A stretch of 64,000 bases of DNA from Schlesneria paludicola DSM 18645 (GTDB lineage: Bacteria; Planctomycetota; Planctomycetia; Planctomycetales; Planctomycetaceae), in the NCBI GenBank assembly GCA_945869955.1, contig CAMBQP010000003.1, positions 1 through 64,000 of the forward strand, written 5' to 3'. The position numbers and the translations under genes are program-made. Shown here piece by piece: positions 26,746 to 36,570 of this stretch. The notes beneath the pieces are model-generated. The model ran no database searches and was not told the origin of the DNA. It saw only the letters and a list, made by a program, of their open reading frames with translations. Positions within the stretch are counted from its first letter, which is position 1. Every line of letters begins with the position of its first letter.

Positions 26746-28035
26746 ATGACGCCAACTGAATCTTCCCGTCGCTCATTCCTCATGAGTTCGCTTGCATCCA
26801 TGGGAGTCGTTCCGTTGGCGTTCCCTTTGCTGAATGTTAAGGCAGACGAAATCGCACCGGCAGATCAGCCGAAGGGGCCGCTTTTGGCCTACGTGGGAAC
26901 GTTCAGTTCACCGCTCAAGGATGTTTTGCCAACACAGGTTGATCTCCCTCCTGGGAACGGACGAGGAATCCATATTTTTCAGGTTAATCGAACGACCGGT
27001 GCGATGACCCCCGCCGGAACATTCGAGTTAGGGACCAGTCCCAGTTGTCTGGCGGTCAATGTGGCGGGCAACCGCCTCTATTCGGCCAACGAGACTGATC
27101 GAGTCGGAGAGGACAAAGAGGGAACAGTCAGTGCGTTTGCGATCAATCGAACGAATGGGCAGCTTGAGTTGCTCAACACGGTTCCTTCTGGAGGGGCTGG
27201 GCCGACGTACGTCAGCATTCACCCCTCGGGTCGATTTCTGCTCGTCGCTAATTACTTCGGTGGTTCGGTCTCAGTATTACCAATTCTGGCTGACGGAAAA
27301 ATCGGAAAAGCATCAGATATCAAGCAAGATCAGGGAACACTTGGACCTACCCAAGCCGTGCATGCCCCCGAGGGAAGCTTCGCTTTTAGCGGTCACGATC
27401 GAACACATGCGCACATGATTCAAGCGGATCCGACAGGGCAATTCGTGCTTCATGTCGATCTAGGGCTTGATCAAATTTTTGTCTGGAAACTTGATACTCA
27501 AAGCGGAAAACTATTTGCCAACGATCCCCCTTCTGTAACTCTTCCTGCAGGAGACGGGCCACGACATTTTCATTTTCATCCGAATGGTCGCTGGTTCTAC
27601 TCAATCCAGGAAGAAGGTTCGACGGTTGTCCTGTTTGATTTCGACAAGACATCAGGTCGATTGACTTCACGCCAAACCATTTCGTCGTTACCACCAGGAT
27701 ATACAGGAAGTAATTTCTGTTCCGAGATTCTCGTCTCCGCCGATGGAAAATTTCTGTATGCTGGAAATCGTCTTCACGATAGTATCGGAATTTTTTCAAT
27801 CGGAGCAACTGGCGAGTTGACCTTTGTTGCGGACGAATGGACGCGGGGGAATTATCCCCGCAGTTTTGATTTTGATCCGACCGGGAATTTTCTCTACTCG
27901 TGCAATCAGCGAGCCGACAATATCGCCGTCTTCCAGGTCGATCAGAAAACCGGTGGCCTTAAGTTCACCGGGCATTTCACACCCGTTGGCAATCCTTCGA
28001 TGATTCTCTTTGTTGATCTCGCCAAATCAAAGTGA
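26746..28035 (+). CDS. Lactonase family protein (seven-bladed propeller), Tat signal
   Basis: This 429-residue protein belongs to the 6-phosphogluconolactonase-like (Lactonase, YbhE type) propeller family. The N-terminus has a Tat-like motif, SSRRSFLMSS, and a hydrophobic region. Blade landmarks are LLAYVGTFSSP, GTSPSCLAVNVAGNRLYSANE, GPTYVSIHPSGRFLLVANYFGGSVSVLPI, DGPRHFHFHPNGRWFYSIQEE, and GNYPRSFDFDPTGNFLYSCNQRADNIAVF. Export argues against the cytosolic pentose-phosphate role, and a sugar-lactone hydrolase or binding role is more plausible. ATG 26746 is chosen to fit the Tat signal. Confidence 0.87.
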   Translation: MTPTESSRRSFLMSSLASMGVVPLAFPLLNVKADEIAPADQPKGPLLAYVGTFSSPLKDVLPTQVDLPPGNGRGIHIFQVNRTTGAMTPAGTFELGTSPSCLAVNVAGNRLYSANETDRVGEDKEGTVSAFAINRTNGQLELLNTVPSGGAGPTYVSIHPSGRFLLVANYFGGSVSVLPILADGKIGKASDIKQDQGTLGPTQAVHAPEGSFAFSGHDRTHAHMIQADPTGQFVLHVDLGLDQIFVWKLDTQSGKLFANDPPSVTLPAGDGPRHFHFHPNGRWFYSIQEEGSTVVLFDFDKTSGRLTSRQTISSLPPGYTGSNFCSEILVSADGKFLYAGNRLHDSIGIFSIGATGELTFVADEWTRGNYPRSFDFDPTGNFLYSCNQRADNIAVFQVDQKTGGLKFTGHFTPVGNPSMILFVDLAKSK

Positions 28036-28204
28036 TCCACATGGTATCCTGATCTTGTGGTGACATTGCTATTCCGCGTACCTGGTCGATTTTTCGATCA
28101 ACTGCCAGTGGAATCAAAATCCGTCTCACCAATCAGATTCGTGAAAAAGAAAATCGGCAATTTTCTCGTTTTCAGGTCCCCTCTTCTGAGCAAGGCAACA
28201 TTTC

Positions 28205-28975
28205 ATGGATCGTTTGAAAAACAAGGTTGCGGTGATCACGGGTGGGGGAGCGGGAATTGGTCGAGCAACCTGCGAGTTATTTGCCGAACAGGGTGCCGCA
28301 GTGATTGTGGCGGAACGAAATGAAGTCACTGGGCGTGAAGTGGCTCAAGCGATTCTCAATCGTGGTGGACGCGCTTTGTTTATCCAGACCGATGTCGCGA
28401 ACGAAGCCAGCATTCAGGCGATGGTCTCAGCGGCAGAAAACGAGTTTGGTCGTATCGACATTCTTGTGAATAATGCGGCTGTTTTTGTACTGAAGGGAAT
28501 TGATGCCACGGTGGAAGAGTGGCATGAAATCCTGAATGTCAACGTCATTGGTCCGGCGCTCTGCGCAAAGTATTGCGTCCCCGTGATGCGCCGCAGCGGG
28601 GGGGGTGCGATCGTCAATCTCGCCTCGATTTCGAGCGTCATCGCTCAGCCGCAAATGGTCACTTACAATGCAACCAAGGCGGCAATCGCCAATATGACGC
28701 GTTGCATGGCCATGGATCTGGCGGTCGATCGCATTCGCGTGAATGCGGTTGGGCCAGGTGCGGTCTGGACCCAGATTGTCGAGCGAATCACATCGGAGGG
28801 GGGGATGGACCGGCAAGCTGCCGATGCCGACGCCGAATGGGGCGGGGCTCATCTACTGAAGCGGATTGCAGAGCCCCGCGAAATCGCCTATCCAATTCTG
28901 TTCTTGGCGTCGGACGAGGCCTCGTTCGTTACAGGGTCGCTGCTCATGGCCGATGGAGGTTATACCGCCCGCTAA
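28205..28975 (+). CDS. Short-chain dehydrogenase/reductase (SDR)
   Basis: This 256-residue classical SDR has the cofactor motif TGGGAGIGRA near residue 14, the NNAAV motif, the catalytic Ser in NLASISS and the YNATK catalytic Tyr/Lys pair. The C-terminus FLASDEASFVTGSLLMADGGYTAR is typical of the FabG/glucose dehydrogenase group. It is soluble and NAD(P)-dependent, and the substrate is unknown. It lies 169 bases after the lactonase gene, and a shared sugar-oxidation role (dehydrogenase plus lactonase) is possible but unproven. Confidence 0.9.
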   Translation: MDRLKNKVAVITGGGAGIGRATCELFAEQGAAVIVAERNEVTGREVAQAILNRGGRALFIQTDVANEASIQAMVSAAENEFGRIDILVNNAAVFVLKGIDATVEEWHEILNVNVIGPALCAKYCVPVMRRSGGGAIVNLASISSVIAQPQMVTYNATKAAIANMTRCMAMDLAVDRIRVNAVGPGAVWTQIVERITSEGGMDRQAADADAEWGGAHLLKRIAEPREIAYPILFLASDEASFVTGSLLMADGGYTAR

Positions 28976-29026
28976 TCTCTTCGTTTGATCCCGGACAATT
29001 CGGCAGGTTCGGTTCATCCATAAAAA

Positions 29027-30469
29027 TCAGGCGAGAATGGCATCGACGACGTGACCATGAACATCCGTGAGCCGAAAGTCCCGCCCCGAATACCGGTAAG
29101 TCAAACGTTCATGGTTCAATCCCATCAGGTGCAGGATTGTGGCATGGAGATCGTGAACATGGACACGATTTTCTACGGCACTCAATCCAAACGAATCGGT
29201 TGCACCGTAACTGAATCCTCGTTTCACACCCCCACCGGCCAACCAGTGCGTGAACCCGTAGTGATCGTGGTCGCGTCCTTTTGCCCCTTCAGATGTCGGT
29301 GCTCGTCCAAACTCGCCACCCCAAATAATCAAGGTTTCCTCGAACAATCCACGTTGTTTTAAATCGGTGATCAGTGCCGCGATCCCCTGATCACAGGCCT
29401 TAGCCAAACGCGCGTGACCCCCTTCAATATCGTCGTGTCCCGTATCCCAGGCGATATCGTAACCATCGATTGACAAGGAAACCTGGACCATCCGGACCCC
29501 CCGTTCAATCAAACGCCGGGCCAGCAGACAACCTTTGGCGTACTCGCTATCGCCGTACATTTCGAGCGTTTCCTTTGTTTCGCCTGTGATATCAAATGCC
29601 TCGGGGACCGAGCCCTGCATCCGAAAGGCCATCTCCATCGCGGCGAGCCGTGACTCCAGCGCGGGATCATGATGTTGCCGTTCGGAATGAATCCGATTTA
29701 ATCGACTCAACAAACCAAACTGCCGGTGCTGGTCTTCAGTGGAAACGAACCGGTTCTGCAAGTCTCGCATCACCGATTCTGGTTTCATTTCCGCAATGTT
29801 GGCATAAACTCCCGAGTAAGCCCCTGGCAGGAAACTGTTTCCCCAATTGGCCATTCCTCCTCGCGGCTGGGCTCGCGGTGAAAGTGCAACGAATCCGGGC
29901 AAATTTTGATTTTCGGTTCCTAATCCATAAGTCAGCCAAGCTCCCATGCTGGGGCGATTGGGCTGTAAATGGCCCACATTCATCATCATCATCGCACCCG
30001 CATGCTCGGGAATATCCGTGTGCATCGAGTGAATAAAACAGAGATCGTCGACATGTTGAGCGACCTTGGTAAACAGATCACTCACCCACTTGCCGGATTG
30101 TCCATACTGTTTGAAGGCAAATGGCGAGGGAAATAATCCGTTTTTTGTGTTGCGAAGCGACTTACGATCGACTTCGGAAGGACGCTGCCCAGCAAATTGT
30201 GCAATCTGCGGCTTGTAATCGAAGGTGTCGACCTGCGAAGGACCACCGGGCATGAACAATTGGATAATGTGTTTGGCTTTCGCAGGAAAATGTTGCGGCC
30301 TGGGGGCCAGTGGCGAAACCACCATCCCCGTCTGGTCCGCCGTCTCGTTTGCGCACAGCATTCCCTCGTCAGCCAGCAATCCGGCCAGACTCAAGGTCCC
30401 AAAGCCCGAACCGAGTCGGGATAACAGCTGCCGCCGGGTCACTACGGGATTCGGGTCGCGGTGAAACAT
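29027..30469 (-). CDS. DUF1501 domain protein, Tat-exported
   Basis: This 480-residue protein has a Tat signal, VTRRQLLSRLGSGFGTLSLAGLL. Family blocks are IIQLFMPGGPSQVDTFDYKP, MHTDIPEHAGAMMMMNVG, IIWGGEFGRAPTSEGAKGRDHDHYGFTHWLAGGGVKRG, and a C-terminal HDLHATILHLMGLNHERLTYRYSGRDFRLTDVHG. It belongs to the sulfatase/phosphatase-like DUF1501 group. It is encoded 62 bases after the PSD1 cytochrome gene on the same strand, the standard planctomycete pairing, so the two products probably act together in the periplasm. It is a different subgroup from the DUF1501 protein at 1018. Confidence 0.9.
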   Translation of the reverse strand: MFHRDPNPVVTRRQLLSRLGSGFGTLSLAGLLADEGMLCANETADQTGMVVSPLAPRPQHFPAKAKHIIQLFMPGGPSQVDTFDYKPQIAQFAGQRPSEVDRKSLRNTKNGLFPSPFAFKQYGQSGKWVSDLFTKVAQHVDDLCFIHSMHTDIPEHAGAMMMMNVGHLQPNRPSMGAWLTYGLGTENQNLPGFVALSPRAQPRGGMANWGNSFLPGAYSGVYANIAEMKPESVMRDLQNRFVSTEDQHRQFGLLSRLNRIHSERQHHDPALESRLAAMEMAFRMQGSVPEAFDITGETKETLEMYGDSEYAKGCLLARRLIERGVRMVQVSLSIDGYDIAWDTGHDDIEGGHARLAKACDQGIAALITDLKQRGLFEETLIIWGGEFGRAPTSEGAKGRDHDHYGFTHWLAGGGVKRGFSYGATDSFGLSAVENRVHVHDLHATILHLMGLNHERLTYRYSGRDFRLTDVHGHVVDAILA

Positions 30470-30531
30470 GGTTTTTCCTTTGAATCAGTCAAACTGCCGA
30501 CGCTTTTGCTCATGATTTTCGGACTGGTATG

Positions 30532-32844
30532 TCATTCAACGTACATGACTTCACTGGCGCTCAGCAGTACCTGTGCGTACTGTTCCCAGAGGGAAAGGGG
30601 GCTGGTCGAGGCCGATTTGGATTGCAGGAAGTCGAGGCCGACTTCTTCTTCTTCCGTGGTCACCGGCCTGGCAAACAACAATTCGTATGCCAGGCGGATT
30701 CGCGCGGACTCTGTATTTGCCTCGCGGTGTAACCGCGTTGCGAGTCGTTTCGCTCGCTCAGCCATAAAAGGACTGTTCATCAGGAACAACGACTGCTGCG
30801 GAACAACACTCGACGTTCGCCCCTCACTTGTCGCGCGTGGCACGGGAAAATCAAACAGACGCAGAAAACCATCTGAAGAAAACCGATCGCCATTTCGGCT
30901 GACCGCAGCATATAAGGTACGGCGAGAACTGGCACCGATATCATCGATCGGTGGCCCACCGATGACCCCCTCTAACTCGCCGGTGAATGTCAGAATCGAA
31001 TCCCGCCACGATTCGACATCCAGCCGCCGGGGGTTCATGCGCCAGACCAGACGGTTGTCGCCATCCTTTTCCATCGCCTGCGGATTGGGGGAACTGGCCA
31101 TTTGATAAGCGGATGAAAGCAGAATGGTTCGATGCAGTTTTTTCAGTGACCAGCCGAAATCGGCCGCCTCTTTCCCCTGAAACCGGGATGCAAGCCAGTC
31201 CAGTAATTCCGGGTGGGTTGGTTTTTCTCCTAAGAGACCAAAATTACTGGGTGTACGAACCAGACCCAGCCCAAAATGCTGTTGCCAAACACGATTGACC
31301 ATCACGCGTGCGGTGAGGGGATTGGTGGCAGAGGTGAGTGCCTCGGCCAGATCCAGTCGCCCACTCCCCCGTTGAAACAGAGGTGTTTCCGCACCCCCGA
31401 GAATCCTCAGGAATCGCCGCGGGGCAGAGGGACCGGGTCTTCTCAGATTGCCACGAATCGCCAGTGTCATGTCTGCGTTCCCGATATCCGCAATGGCGTG
31501 AACGAGGTCATATTTGGGGGGGAGATTTTTTTTGAGTCGCTCCAGTTCGGGCTCGCCAGATTCCAGTTGGCTTTTTTCGTCGGGGGTTGGTTCCCGTTTT
31601 TCGTTGGCGATCCGGGCTTTGGTCTCAACGATTTGCTTTTCGAGATCGCGAATTGCTTTTTCTGCCAGATCCCAAGCCTCAATAGATTCCCGCTTTCCCT
31701 GGGGGACATCACGATTTTGGGTGTTATTAAAGATTCCTGCGAGCGAATAATAATCCAGCTGTGGAAAGGGGTCGAACCGATGGTCATGGCACCGACAGCA
31801 GGCAACCGTTAATCCCATCAATCCGCGCGTGACGGTGTCAACGCGATCATCCAGCGTTTCTGATCGCGCTTGCGCCGTGGCATCCGGATCGCCTCCGTCG
31901 GAAATATAGGTCGGGCCCAATGCCAAAAAGCCGGTTGCGACGGTCAGGTCAGGATTAATCAGATCCCCGGCAATTTGTCCCCTGACAAATTCGTCGAAAG
32001 GAAGATCCCGGTTGAGCGCCGAGACGACCCAATCACGGTAGCGCCAAGCGTTGGGCATGGCGGCGTTGTCAAGATCGCTATATCTGGCGACATCGAGCCA
32101 GTGTCGTCCCCATCGCTCGCCGTACTCGGGTGAACGGAGCAGTCGATCAACCAAGTCCGAGACAGCCTGCTTACGATTGTCGGCGAACGCGATTAAAAAA
32201 TGCTGAACTTCTGCGGTTGAGGGTGGAAGGCCGGTCAAATCGATCCTGATTCGCCGCAACAAAGCACGAGGTTGGGCTGGTGGATTGGGGTGCAGTCCGA
32301 CCGCTTCGATCTTCGCCAGTAGGAACCGATCAATCTCATTCTGCGGCCAGGTTGTGTCCTGAACTTTCGGCACTTCGGGTGACACGATCGGTCGCCAGGC
32401 CCAATGTTGTTGCTGAAGCTGAGGCCAATCGTAGGTTTTTTCGCTGAGGGCCGAATCGGGTTCCTGGGACTCTGGCCAGGGGGCTCCCCTTTGAATCCAT
32501 TGGATCAGTGTTTCAATCTGGTCTTCGCGCAGCTTGCCATTGGGGGGCATTTCAAGGGACTGCCAGCGAATCGCCTGAATCAAACGACTCTCATTCGGCT
32601 GGCCAACCACAACCGCTGCGCCCGACTCGCCCCCACGAATCGCCGCCATTCGCGAGTCGAGTCGCAACCCCCCTTTCACCGATTTCGCTTGCACGCTGTG
32701 GCAAGAAAAGCAGTGTTCATGGAGGAGCGGCCGGACTTTTGTTTCAAAAAATTCCAGATCTACCGGGGTGGGCTCTGCGGCATTGTGGAACGATGTCGCC
32801 AGCAATGTGATGATCATCGCCAAACAAGGAATCCAACACCTCAT
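30532..32844 (-). CDS. PSD1 / planctomycete cytochrome c domain protein (DUF1549, DUF1553)
   Basis: This 770-residue exported protein has a signal peptide (residues about 1-23). It continues with a planctomycete cytochrome c domain containing CFSCHSVQ (haem c motif) and the MPPNGKLREDQIETLIQWIQRGAPWP block. DUF1549 follows (RRIRIDLTGLPPS, and YGERWGRHWLDVARYSD). DUF1553 then contains LAEALTSATNPLTARVMVNRVWQQHFG and LHRTILLSSAYQMAS. No function is established for these proteins; haem binding suggests redox or structural use. ATG 32844 is used rather than the GTG one codon upstream. The gene heads an operon with the DUF1501 gene. Confidence 0.92.
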   Translation of the reverse strand: MRCWIPCLAMIITLLATSFHNAAEPTPVDLEFFETKVRPLLHEHCFSCHSVQAKSVKGGLRLDSRMAAIRGGESGAAVVVGQPNESRLIQAIRWQSLEMPPNGKLREDQIETLIQWIQRGAPWPESQEPDSALSEKTYDWPQLQQQHWAWRPIVSPEVPKVQDTTWPQNEIDRFLLAKIEAVGLHPNPPAQPRALLRRIRIDLTGLPPSTAEVQHFLIAFADNRKQAVSDLVDRLLRSPEYGERWGRHWLDVARYSDLDNAAMPNAWRYRDWVVSALNRDLPFDEFVRGQIAGDLINPDLTVATGFLALGPTYISDGGDPDATAQARSETLDDRVDTVTRGLMGLTVACCRCHDHRFDPFPQLDYYSLAGIFNNTQNRDVPQGKRESIEAWDLAEKAIRDLEKQIVETKARIANEKREPTPDEKSQLESGEPELERLKKNLPPKYDLVHAIADIGNADMTLAIRGNLRRPGPSAPRRFLRILGGAETPLFQRGSGRLDLAEALTSATNPLTARVMVNRVWQQHFGLGLVRTPSNFGLLGEKPTHPELLDWLASRFQGKEAADFGWSLKKLHRTILLSSAYQMASSPNPQAMEKDGDNRLVWRMNPRRLDVESWRDSILTFTGELEGVIGGPPIDDIGASSRRTLYAAVSRNGDRFSSDGFLRLFDFPVPRATSEGRTSSVVPQQSLFLMNSPFMAERAKRLATRLHREANTESARIRLAYELLFARPVTTEEEEVGLDFLQSKSASTSPLSLWEQYAQVLLSASEVMYVE

Positions 32845-33196
32845 CACACAACCCCAAAAACAAGATCAATCGGATCGTCTCTCAAGGTACAAGTTCTTAG
32901 ACTCTGACGAACCATTCCCATTTCTGCAATCCCGCGCAGATCAATTGCAATTCCCCTTTCGCCGCAGCAACTCCGTTTTCGACTTAGCCTGAGCGTCTCG
33001 TCGGAATTGGGGCGAGATTCTCCCCGGTAACGTTGGTCATTTTTGCCAAAAGGATGTTATAATCTGACTGCGGATCACGGGAGGGTCTATCGATTCGCTG
33101 TGTGGCTCACTTCAAGCCGACAAGAATTCAGTCCGCGAGAATCCAATTCGCAGAATTTGTCGCTCGACCAGTTCTGCGGGCAGAGGAGCGTTGTTC
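32845..33196. promoter_or_regulatory. Divergent intergenic region with a candidate promoter
   Basis: This region separates the PSD1 gene (minus strand) from the exported beta-sandwich gene (plus strand). A perfect TATAAT lies at 33058-33063. The best -35 is TTGGTC (33033-33038) with a long 19-base spacer, so the assignment is tentative. A ribosome site AGAGGAG (33182-33188) decides the downstream start. No gene is seen. Confidence 0.4.
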
Positions 33197-34354
33197 ATGA
33201 GAATGCATGTCCAGAATCGGTGTTTTGCGGTCTGTTGTGTGAGTGCTTTTCTCGCGCTCGGACTTTCTCTTCGCGCCGCCTCGGTGGACGAAAATCTGCG
33301 TGCGATCAAGTCGGTCGGAGCGGAGGGTAAGGGACATGCGGCGGCGATCGTCGCAGTCAAAGAACTCGCAAATGCTCCTGTTGAATCGTTACCGTTGTTG
33401 CTGAAGAGTTTTGAGGGGGCCAGTCCGCTGGCGGTCAATTGGCTCCGTTCTACCGTCGATACCGTCGCCGATCGTGCTTTGAAAAAGACGGGGAAACTTC
33501 CTGCGGCGGCGCTGGAGTCCTTTGTCAAAGACACGGACCGTTCGCCTGAAGCCCGTCGTCTCGCCTACGAGTGGTTGATCAAAGTTGACGCCACGGCCAG
33601 CGATCGACTGATCCCAGGCATGCTCAATGATGCAAGCCCTGAGTTTCGCCGGGATGCGGTCGAGCGGCTGATGACCCAGGCAACAACAGCACATGATGCA
33701 AACGAGAAGGAAGCGGAAGCAAAACTTCTGCGTCAAGCCCTCAGTGGTGCGATTGATGATGATCAAGTCAAAGCGATCGTGAAACCGCTCCGCGAGCTCG
33801 GTGAAACGGTTGACCTGCAAAAGCACTTTGGATTCCTCACTGAATGGAATCTGATTGGCCCGTTCGACAACGTCGGGCTAAAAGGATTCGAAGTCGCTTA
33901 CCCGCCCGAGAAGGAAGTGAACCTGAAGGGGAAGTATGCAGGCAAGTCTGGCGAGATCGAGTGGAAGCCGTTTGCCACCGAGGACGAGTATGGTACGTTT
34001 GATATCGCGAAAAAAACCGAGCCTTTCAAAGGGGCAGTCACCTATGCAACAACCACATTTGTCTCGGATCAAGCCCGCGATCTGGAAATCCGGCTGGGGA
34101 CCCCCAATGCCTGGAAGCTCTGGGTGAATGGAGTTCAAATCTTCGCACGAGACGAATACCACCGTGGAACATTCCTTGATCAGTATAAAGTCACCGCCAA
34201 ATTCAAGCCCGGTCCTAACGTGATTCTGCTCAAGGTGTGCCAGAATGAGCAGAAAGAAGAGTGGGCCCAGGCTTGGAGCTTTCAATTACGCGTTTGTGAC
34301 CGGTCTGGAGTCGCCATCCCCACGTCAACGGCGGCAACAACATCGGCCAAATAA
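33197..34354 (+). CDS. Exported HEAT-like / beta-sandwich protein, function unknown
   Basis: This 385-residue protein has a signal peptide (hydrophobic residues about 7-26, then ASVDEN). The N-terminal half is alpha-helical and looks like HEAT/armadillo repeats (SLPLLLKSFEGASPLAVNWLRSTV, LIPGMLNDASPEFRRDAVERLM). The C-terminal half has a carbohydrate-binding-like beta sandwich with the LRIGTPNAWKLWVNG-type block and PNVILLKVCQNE. This pattern recurs in planctomycete proteins without known function. ATG 33197 has AGAGGAG eight bases upstream, while TTG 33191 is less likely. Confidence 0.72.
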   Translation: MRMHVQNRCFAVCCVSAFLALGLSLRAASVDENLRAIKSVGAEGKGHAAAIVAVKELANAPVESLPLLLKSFEGASPLAVNWLRSTVDTVADRALKKTGKLPAAALESFVKDTDRSPEARRLAYEWLIKVDATASDRLIPGMLNDASPEFRRDAVERLMTQATTAHDANEKEAEAKLLRQALSGAIDDDQVKAIVKPLRELGETVDLQKHFGFLTEWNLIGPFDNVGLKGFEVAYPPEKEVNLKGKYAGKSGEIEWKPFATEDEYGTFDIAKKTEPFKGAVTYATTTFVSDQARDLEIRLGTPNAWKLWVNGVQIFARDEYHRGTFLDQYKVTAKFKPGPNVILLKVCQNEQKEEWAQAWSFQLRVCDRSGVAIPTSTAATTSAK

Positions 34355-34552
34355 TGCGTGACGCTGCTGCAGCCTGAATCCAAACCATTTATTTCCGGTC
34401 TGGCGAGTAAGACGATCGCCCCTCCATCGCCGATTGGCGTGCGTTGGAGGGGGTTAGAATGGACATATTTTGCTGGCGGAATTTGCCAGATTCGCGCCGC
34501 AAAAAAAGCTTTGTGGAATCCATGCGGGATCCTTTGCGGACCTTGTTTCCGC
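34355..34552. other. Convergent intergenic region with a hairpin
   Basis: An 8-pair hairpin (CCCCTCCA at 34419-34426 with TGGAGGGG at 34445-34452) lies between the convergent genes. There is no T-tract on either side, so terminator function is uncertain. Confidence 0.3.
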
Positions 34553-35626
34553 TTATGCAGGAATGGGCGAGGCGATTCCTGCGTGTTTGGCGGCTTGCCC
34601 CAGCTTTTCCAGGACATCTGCAGGCAACAGGATACCAGCGGTTTGAGAATGGCGATGAAGCTCCCATTCGCGTTCACCCGGTAGCAGCACACGTTTGATT
34701 CCTGGTGCCGTTTTGGTAGCGTGAATTTCGTCGATCAGGCGCTGCAGGCGTTTTTCAAATTGCTCGGGCGGTCCCATGGCAGAAATATCGATCGCGATGA
34801 ATGCGGCATTGTGGAACGAGGGCTTCGAGGCGTCGTCAAAAATCCAGCTGCCAACCTGCCAGGTCATATTTCCACCGGGAAGGATCGCTGAAAGAATCTC
34901 GCACCACAGTCCAAAGCCATATCCTTTGTGTCCCGCCATCGGTGCCAGTGCGGCTCGATCCGGGTAAAGGGTTCCATCTGATGTCGGTTGACCTTGCGAG
35001 TCAATCAGCCACGACGAAGGGATTGGCTCGCCCCGCGAAAGTGCGGCATAAATCTTACCACCCGCGACAGCGGCGGTTGCCATATCCAGCACGATCGGAT
35101 CACGATTACCAACAGGAATTCCATAGGCAATGGGGTTGCTACCGAGAACCGCTCCGCTGGATCCAGGCGCCGCAACACTGGGAATATCGTTCCCGGTCAC
35201 CATACCGATGAAACCGGCCCGCGCTGCCGTGGCTGCATAATAGCCCGCAGCACCAATATGCCCGGTATTTCGCAAACCGACATAAGCGATTCCCACATTC
35301 CTCGCTTTGGCCATCGCGGTTTGCATCGCGAAGTGACTTCCGACTTGCCCTAGTGCCGATTCCCCGTCAATCAACGCCCACCCAAGTCCCTCACGTTCGA
35401 TTCGTGGAACTGCGGCCGCACGATAACCGCCCCCTTTGAGTTTATTCAGGTATCCTGCCAAGAGTTTTGTTCCATGCGTAAAGACTCCCATCGCATCGGT
35501 GGTCACCAGTGCATCGGCGGTCGTTTCCGCATCGACAGGCGACATTCCAACTCGCGTCAGCGCTTCGATACAGAACGCCTTCAAGGCCGTGAGGGAAATC
35601 GGTTTTGCAGTCTGATCATGGCTCAT
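34553..35626 (-). CDS. Ldh family oxidoreductase (malate/L-lactate/ureidoglycolate type)
   Basis: This 357-residue NAD(P)-dependent dehydrogenase belongs to the type-2 malate/L-lactate (YlbC-like) family, which does not use a Rossmann fold. Typical blocks are MGVFTHGTKLL, GLRNTGHIGAAGYYAATAARAGFIGMV, SVAAPGSSGAVLGSNPIAYGIP, VLDMATAAVAGGKI and AGHKGYGFGLWCEILSAILPGG. The substrate is not clear; related enzymes reduce 2-oxo acids. Its ATG overlaps the stop of the epimerase gene by one base (TGATG), so the two are translationally coupled and may act on the same sugar-acid or sugar-derived substrate. Confidence 0.9.
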   Translation of the reverse strand: MSHDQTAKPISLTALKAFCIEALTRVGMSPVDAETTADALVTTDAMGVFTHGTKLLAGYLNKLKGGGYRAAAVPRIEREGLGWALIDGESALGQVGSHFAMQTAMAKARNVGIAYVGLRNTGHIGAAGYYAATAARAGFIGMVTGNDIPSVAAPGSSGAVLGSNPIAYGIPVGNRDPIVLDMATAAVAGGKIYAALSRGEPIPSSWLIDSQGQPTSDGTLYPDRAALAPMAGHKGYGFGLWCEILSAILPGGNMTWQVGSWIFDDASKPSFHNAAFIAIDISAMGPPEQFEKRLQRLIDEIHATKTAPGIKRVLLPGEREWELHRHSQTAGILLPADVLEKLGQAAKHAGIASPIPA

Positions 35627-36570
35627 CAGGATTTTTGCTTTCGGTAAAATTCAACGGTTTTGCGGATCCCTTGCTCCAGCGTGACAGGAGACCAGTCAGG
35701 AAAGAGTGTCGAGATAAAGTTCGGTTTGGGGGGAATATTCGACGGGATTTCCGGGCCATTGATCGTAATCTGCGACCCCGATCCAGGTACGACCTGATCA
35801 ATCACCTCGACCACTTCTTCGGTTGACGCCAGATGACTGGGGAGGTCAACCACGGCCCAGCCTGCCGGGGTCTCCAAGGCGGAGCGGACAAATGCGAGTG
35901 CGACATCTTCAACGTAGTCATAGCCGACTCGCCCCCGGTAGTTGATAACATAGGGTTCTCCGCAGGCGGCAGCCCGAGCCGCTTGGGAAGGCCCTGCGGT
36001 CAACCCGACCGTTCTTTCAGGTCCATACGCGACGTGGGGCCTGATTCCAACCGATGCGATGCGAAAATGCCGCCAGTATTGCTCGGCCATCAAATCAAAA
36101 GACATTTTAAACGCACCGTAGAACGACGGTGGGCGGTTTTCAGCGGACTTCAAGCCGAGTGCTTGATCATCGATCTCCGGACCGTAAACCGCATAGGAGC
36201 TGGCGTACGAAATACCACGAATTCGCCCTGCATGAATGCGTGCGAGTTCCATGAGCGCCATACTTCCCAGGATATTGACTTCCGCTCCTTTGAAGGGATC
36301 CTGTTGGCAATCAGGGGTCAAAAGTGCGGCGAGATGAATGATGTGCGAAATCGGAAAATCGTCCATGATTTTTGCCAGCAACGGTCGATCCAGCAAGCTT
36401 CCGGAAACAAACTCGATTCGATCCGCCGCGGGGCCAAGAATCTTTTGCCATCGGGGGGTATTTTTCTGCAGGTCGAGTACGACAGGTGTCGCACCCCGTG
36501 ATAATAATTCCCGTAGCACCCAAGTTCCGATAAACCCGCCGCCACCGGTCACCAAAACAGAAACACTCAT
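35626..36570 (-). CDS. NAD-dependent epimerase/dehydratase (extended SDR)
   Basis: This 314-residue extended SDR has the nucleotide site VTGGGGFIGTWVLRELLSRG and HLAALLTPDCQQDPF. The catalytic Ser/Tyr/Lys are in ISYASSYAVYGPE and FYGAFKMSFD (Tyr-x-x-x-Lys). The C-terminal region binds a sugar nucleotide or a small lactone in relatives. MSVSVLVTG at 36570 is chosen as the start over MGLRMS at 36582, because it begins close to the first strand. It is the first gene of a two-gene operon with the Ldh-type dehydrogenase. Confidence 0.88.
   Translation of the reverse strand: MSVSVLVTGGGGFIGTWVLRELLSRGATPVVLDLQKNTPRWQKILGPAADRIEFVSGSLLDRPLLAKIMDDFPISHIIHLAALLTPDCQQDPFKGAEVNILGSMALMELARIHAGRIRGISYASSYAVYGPEIDDQALGLKSAENRPPSFYGAFKMSFDLMAEQYWRHFRIASVGIRPHVAYGPERTVGLTAGPSQAARAAACGEPYVINYRGRVGYDYVEDVALAFVRSALETPAGWAVVDLPSHLASTEEVVEVIDQVVPGSGSQITINGPEIPSNIPPKPNFISTLFPDWSPVTLEQGIRKTVEFYRKQKS

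Noticed and set aside
34419-34452. Hairpin considered as a terminator
   Set aside because: No T-run on either strand.
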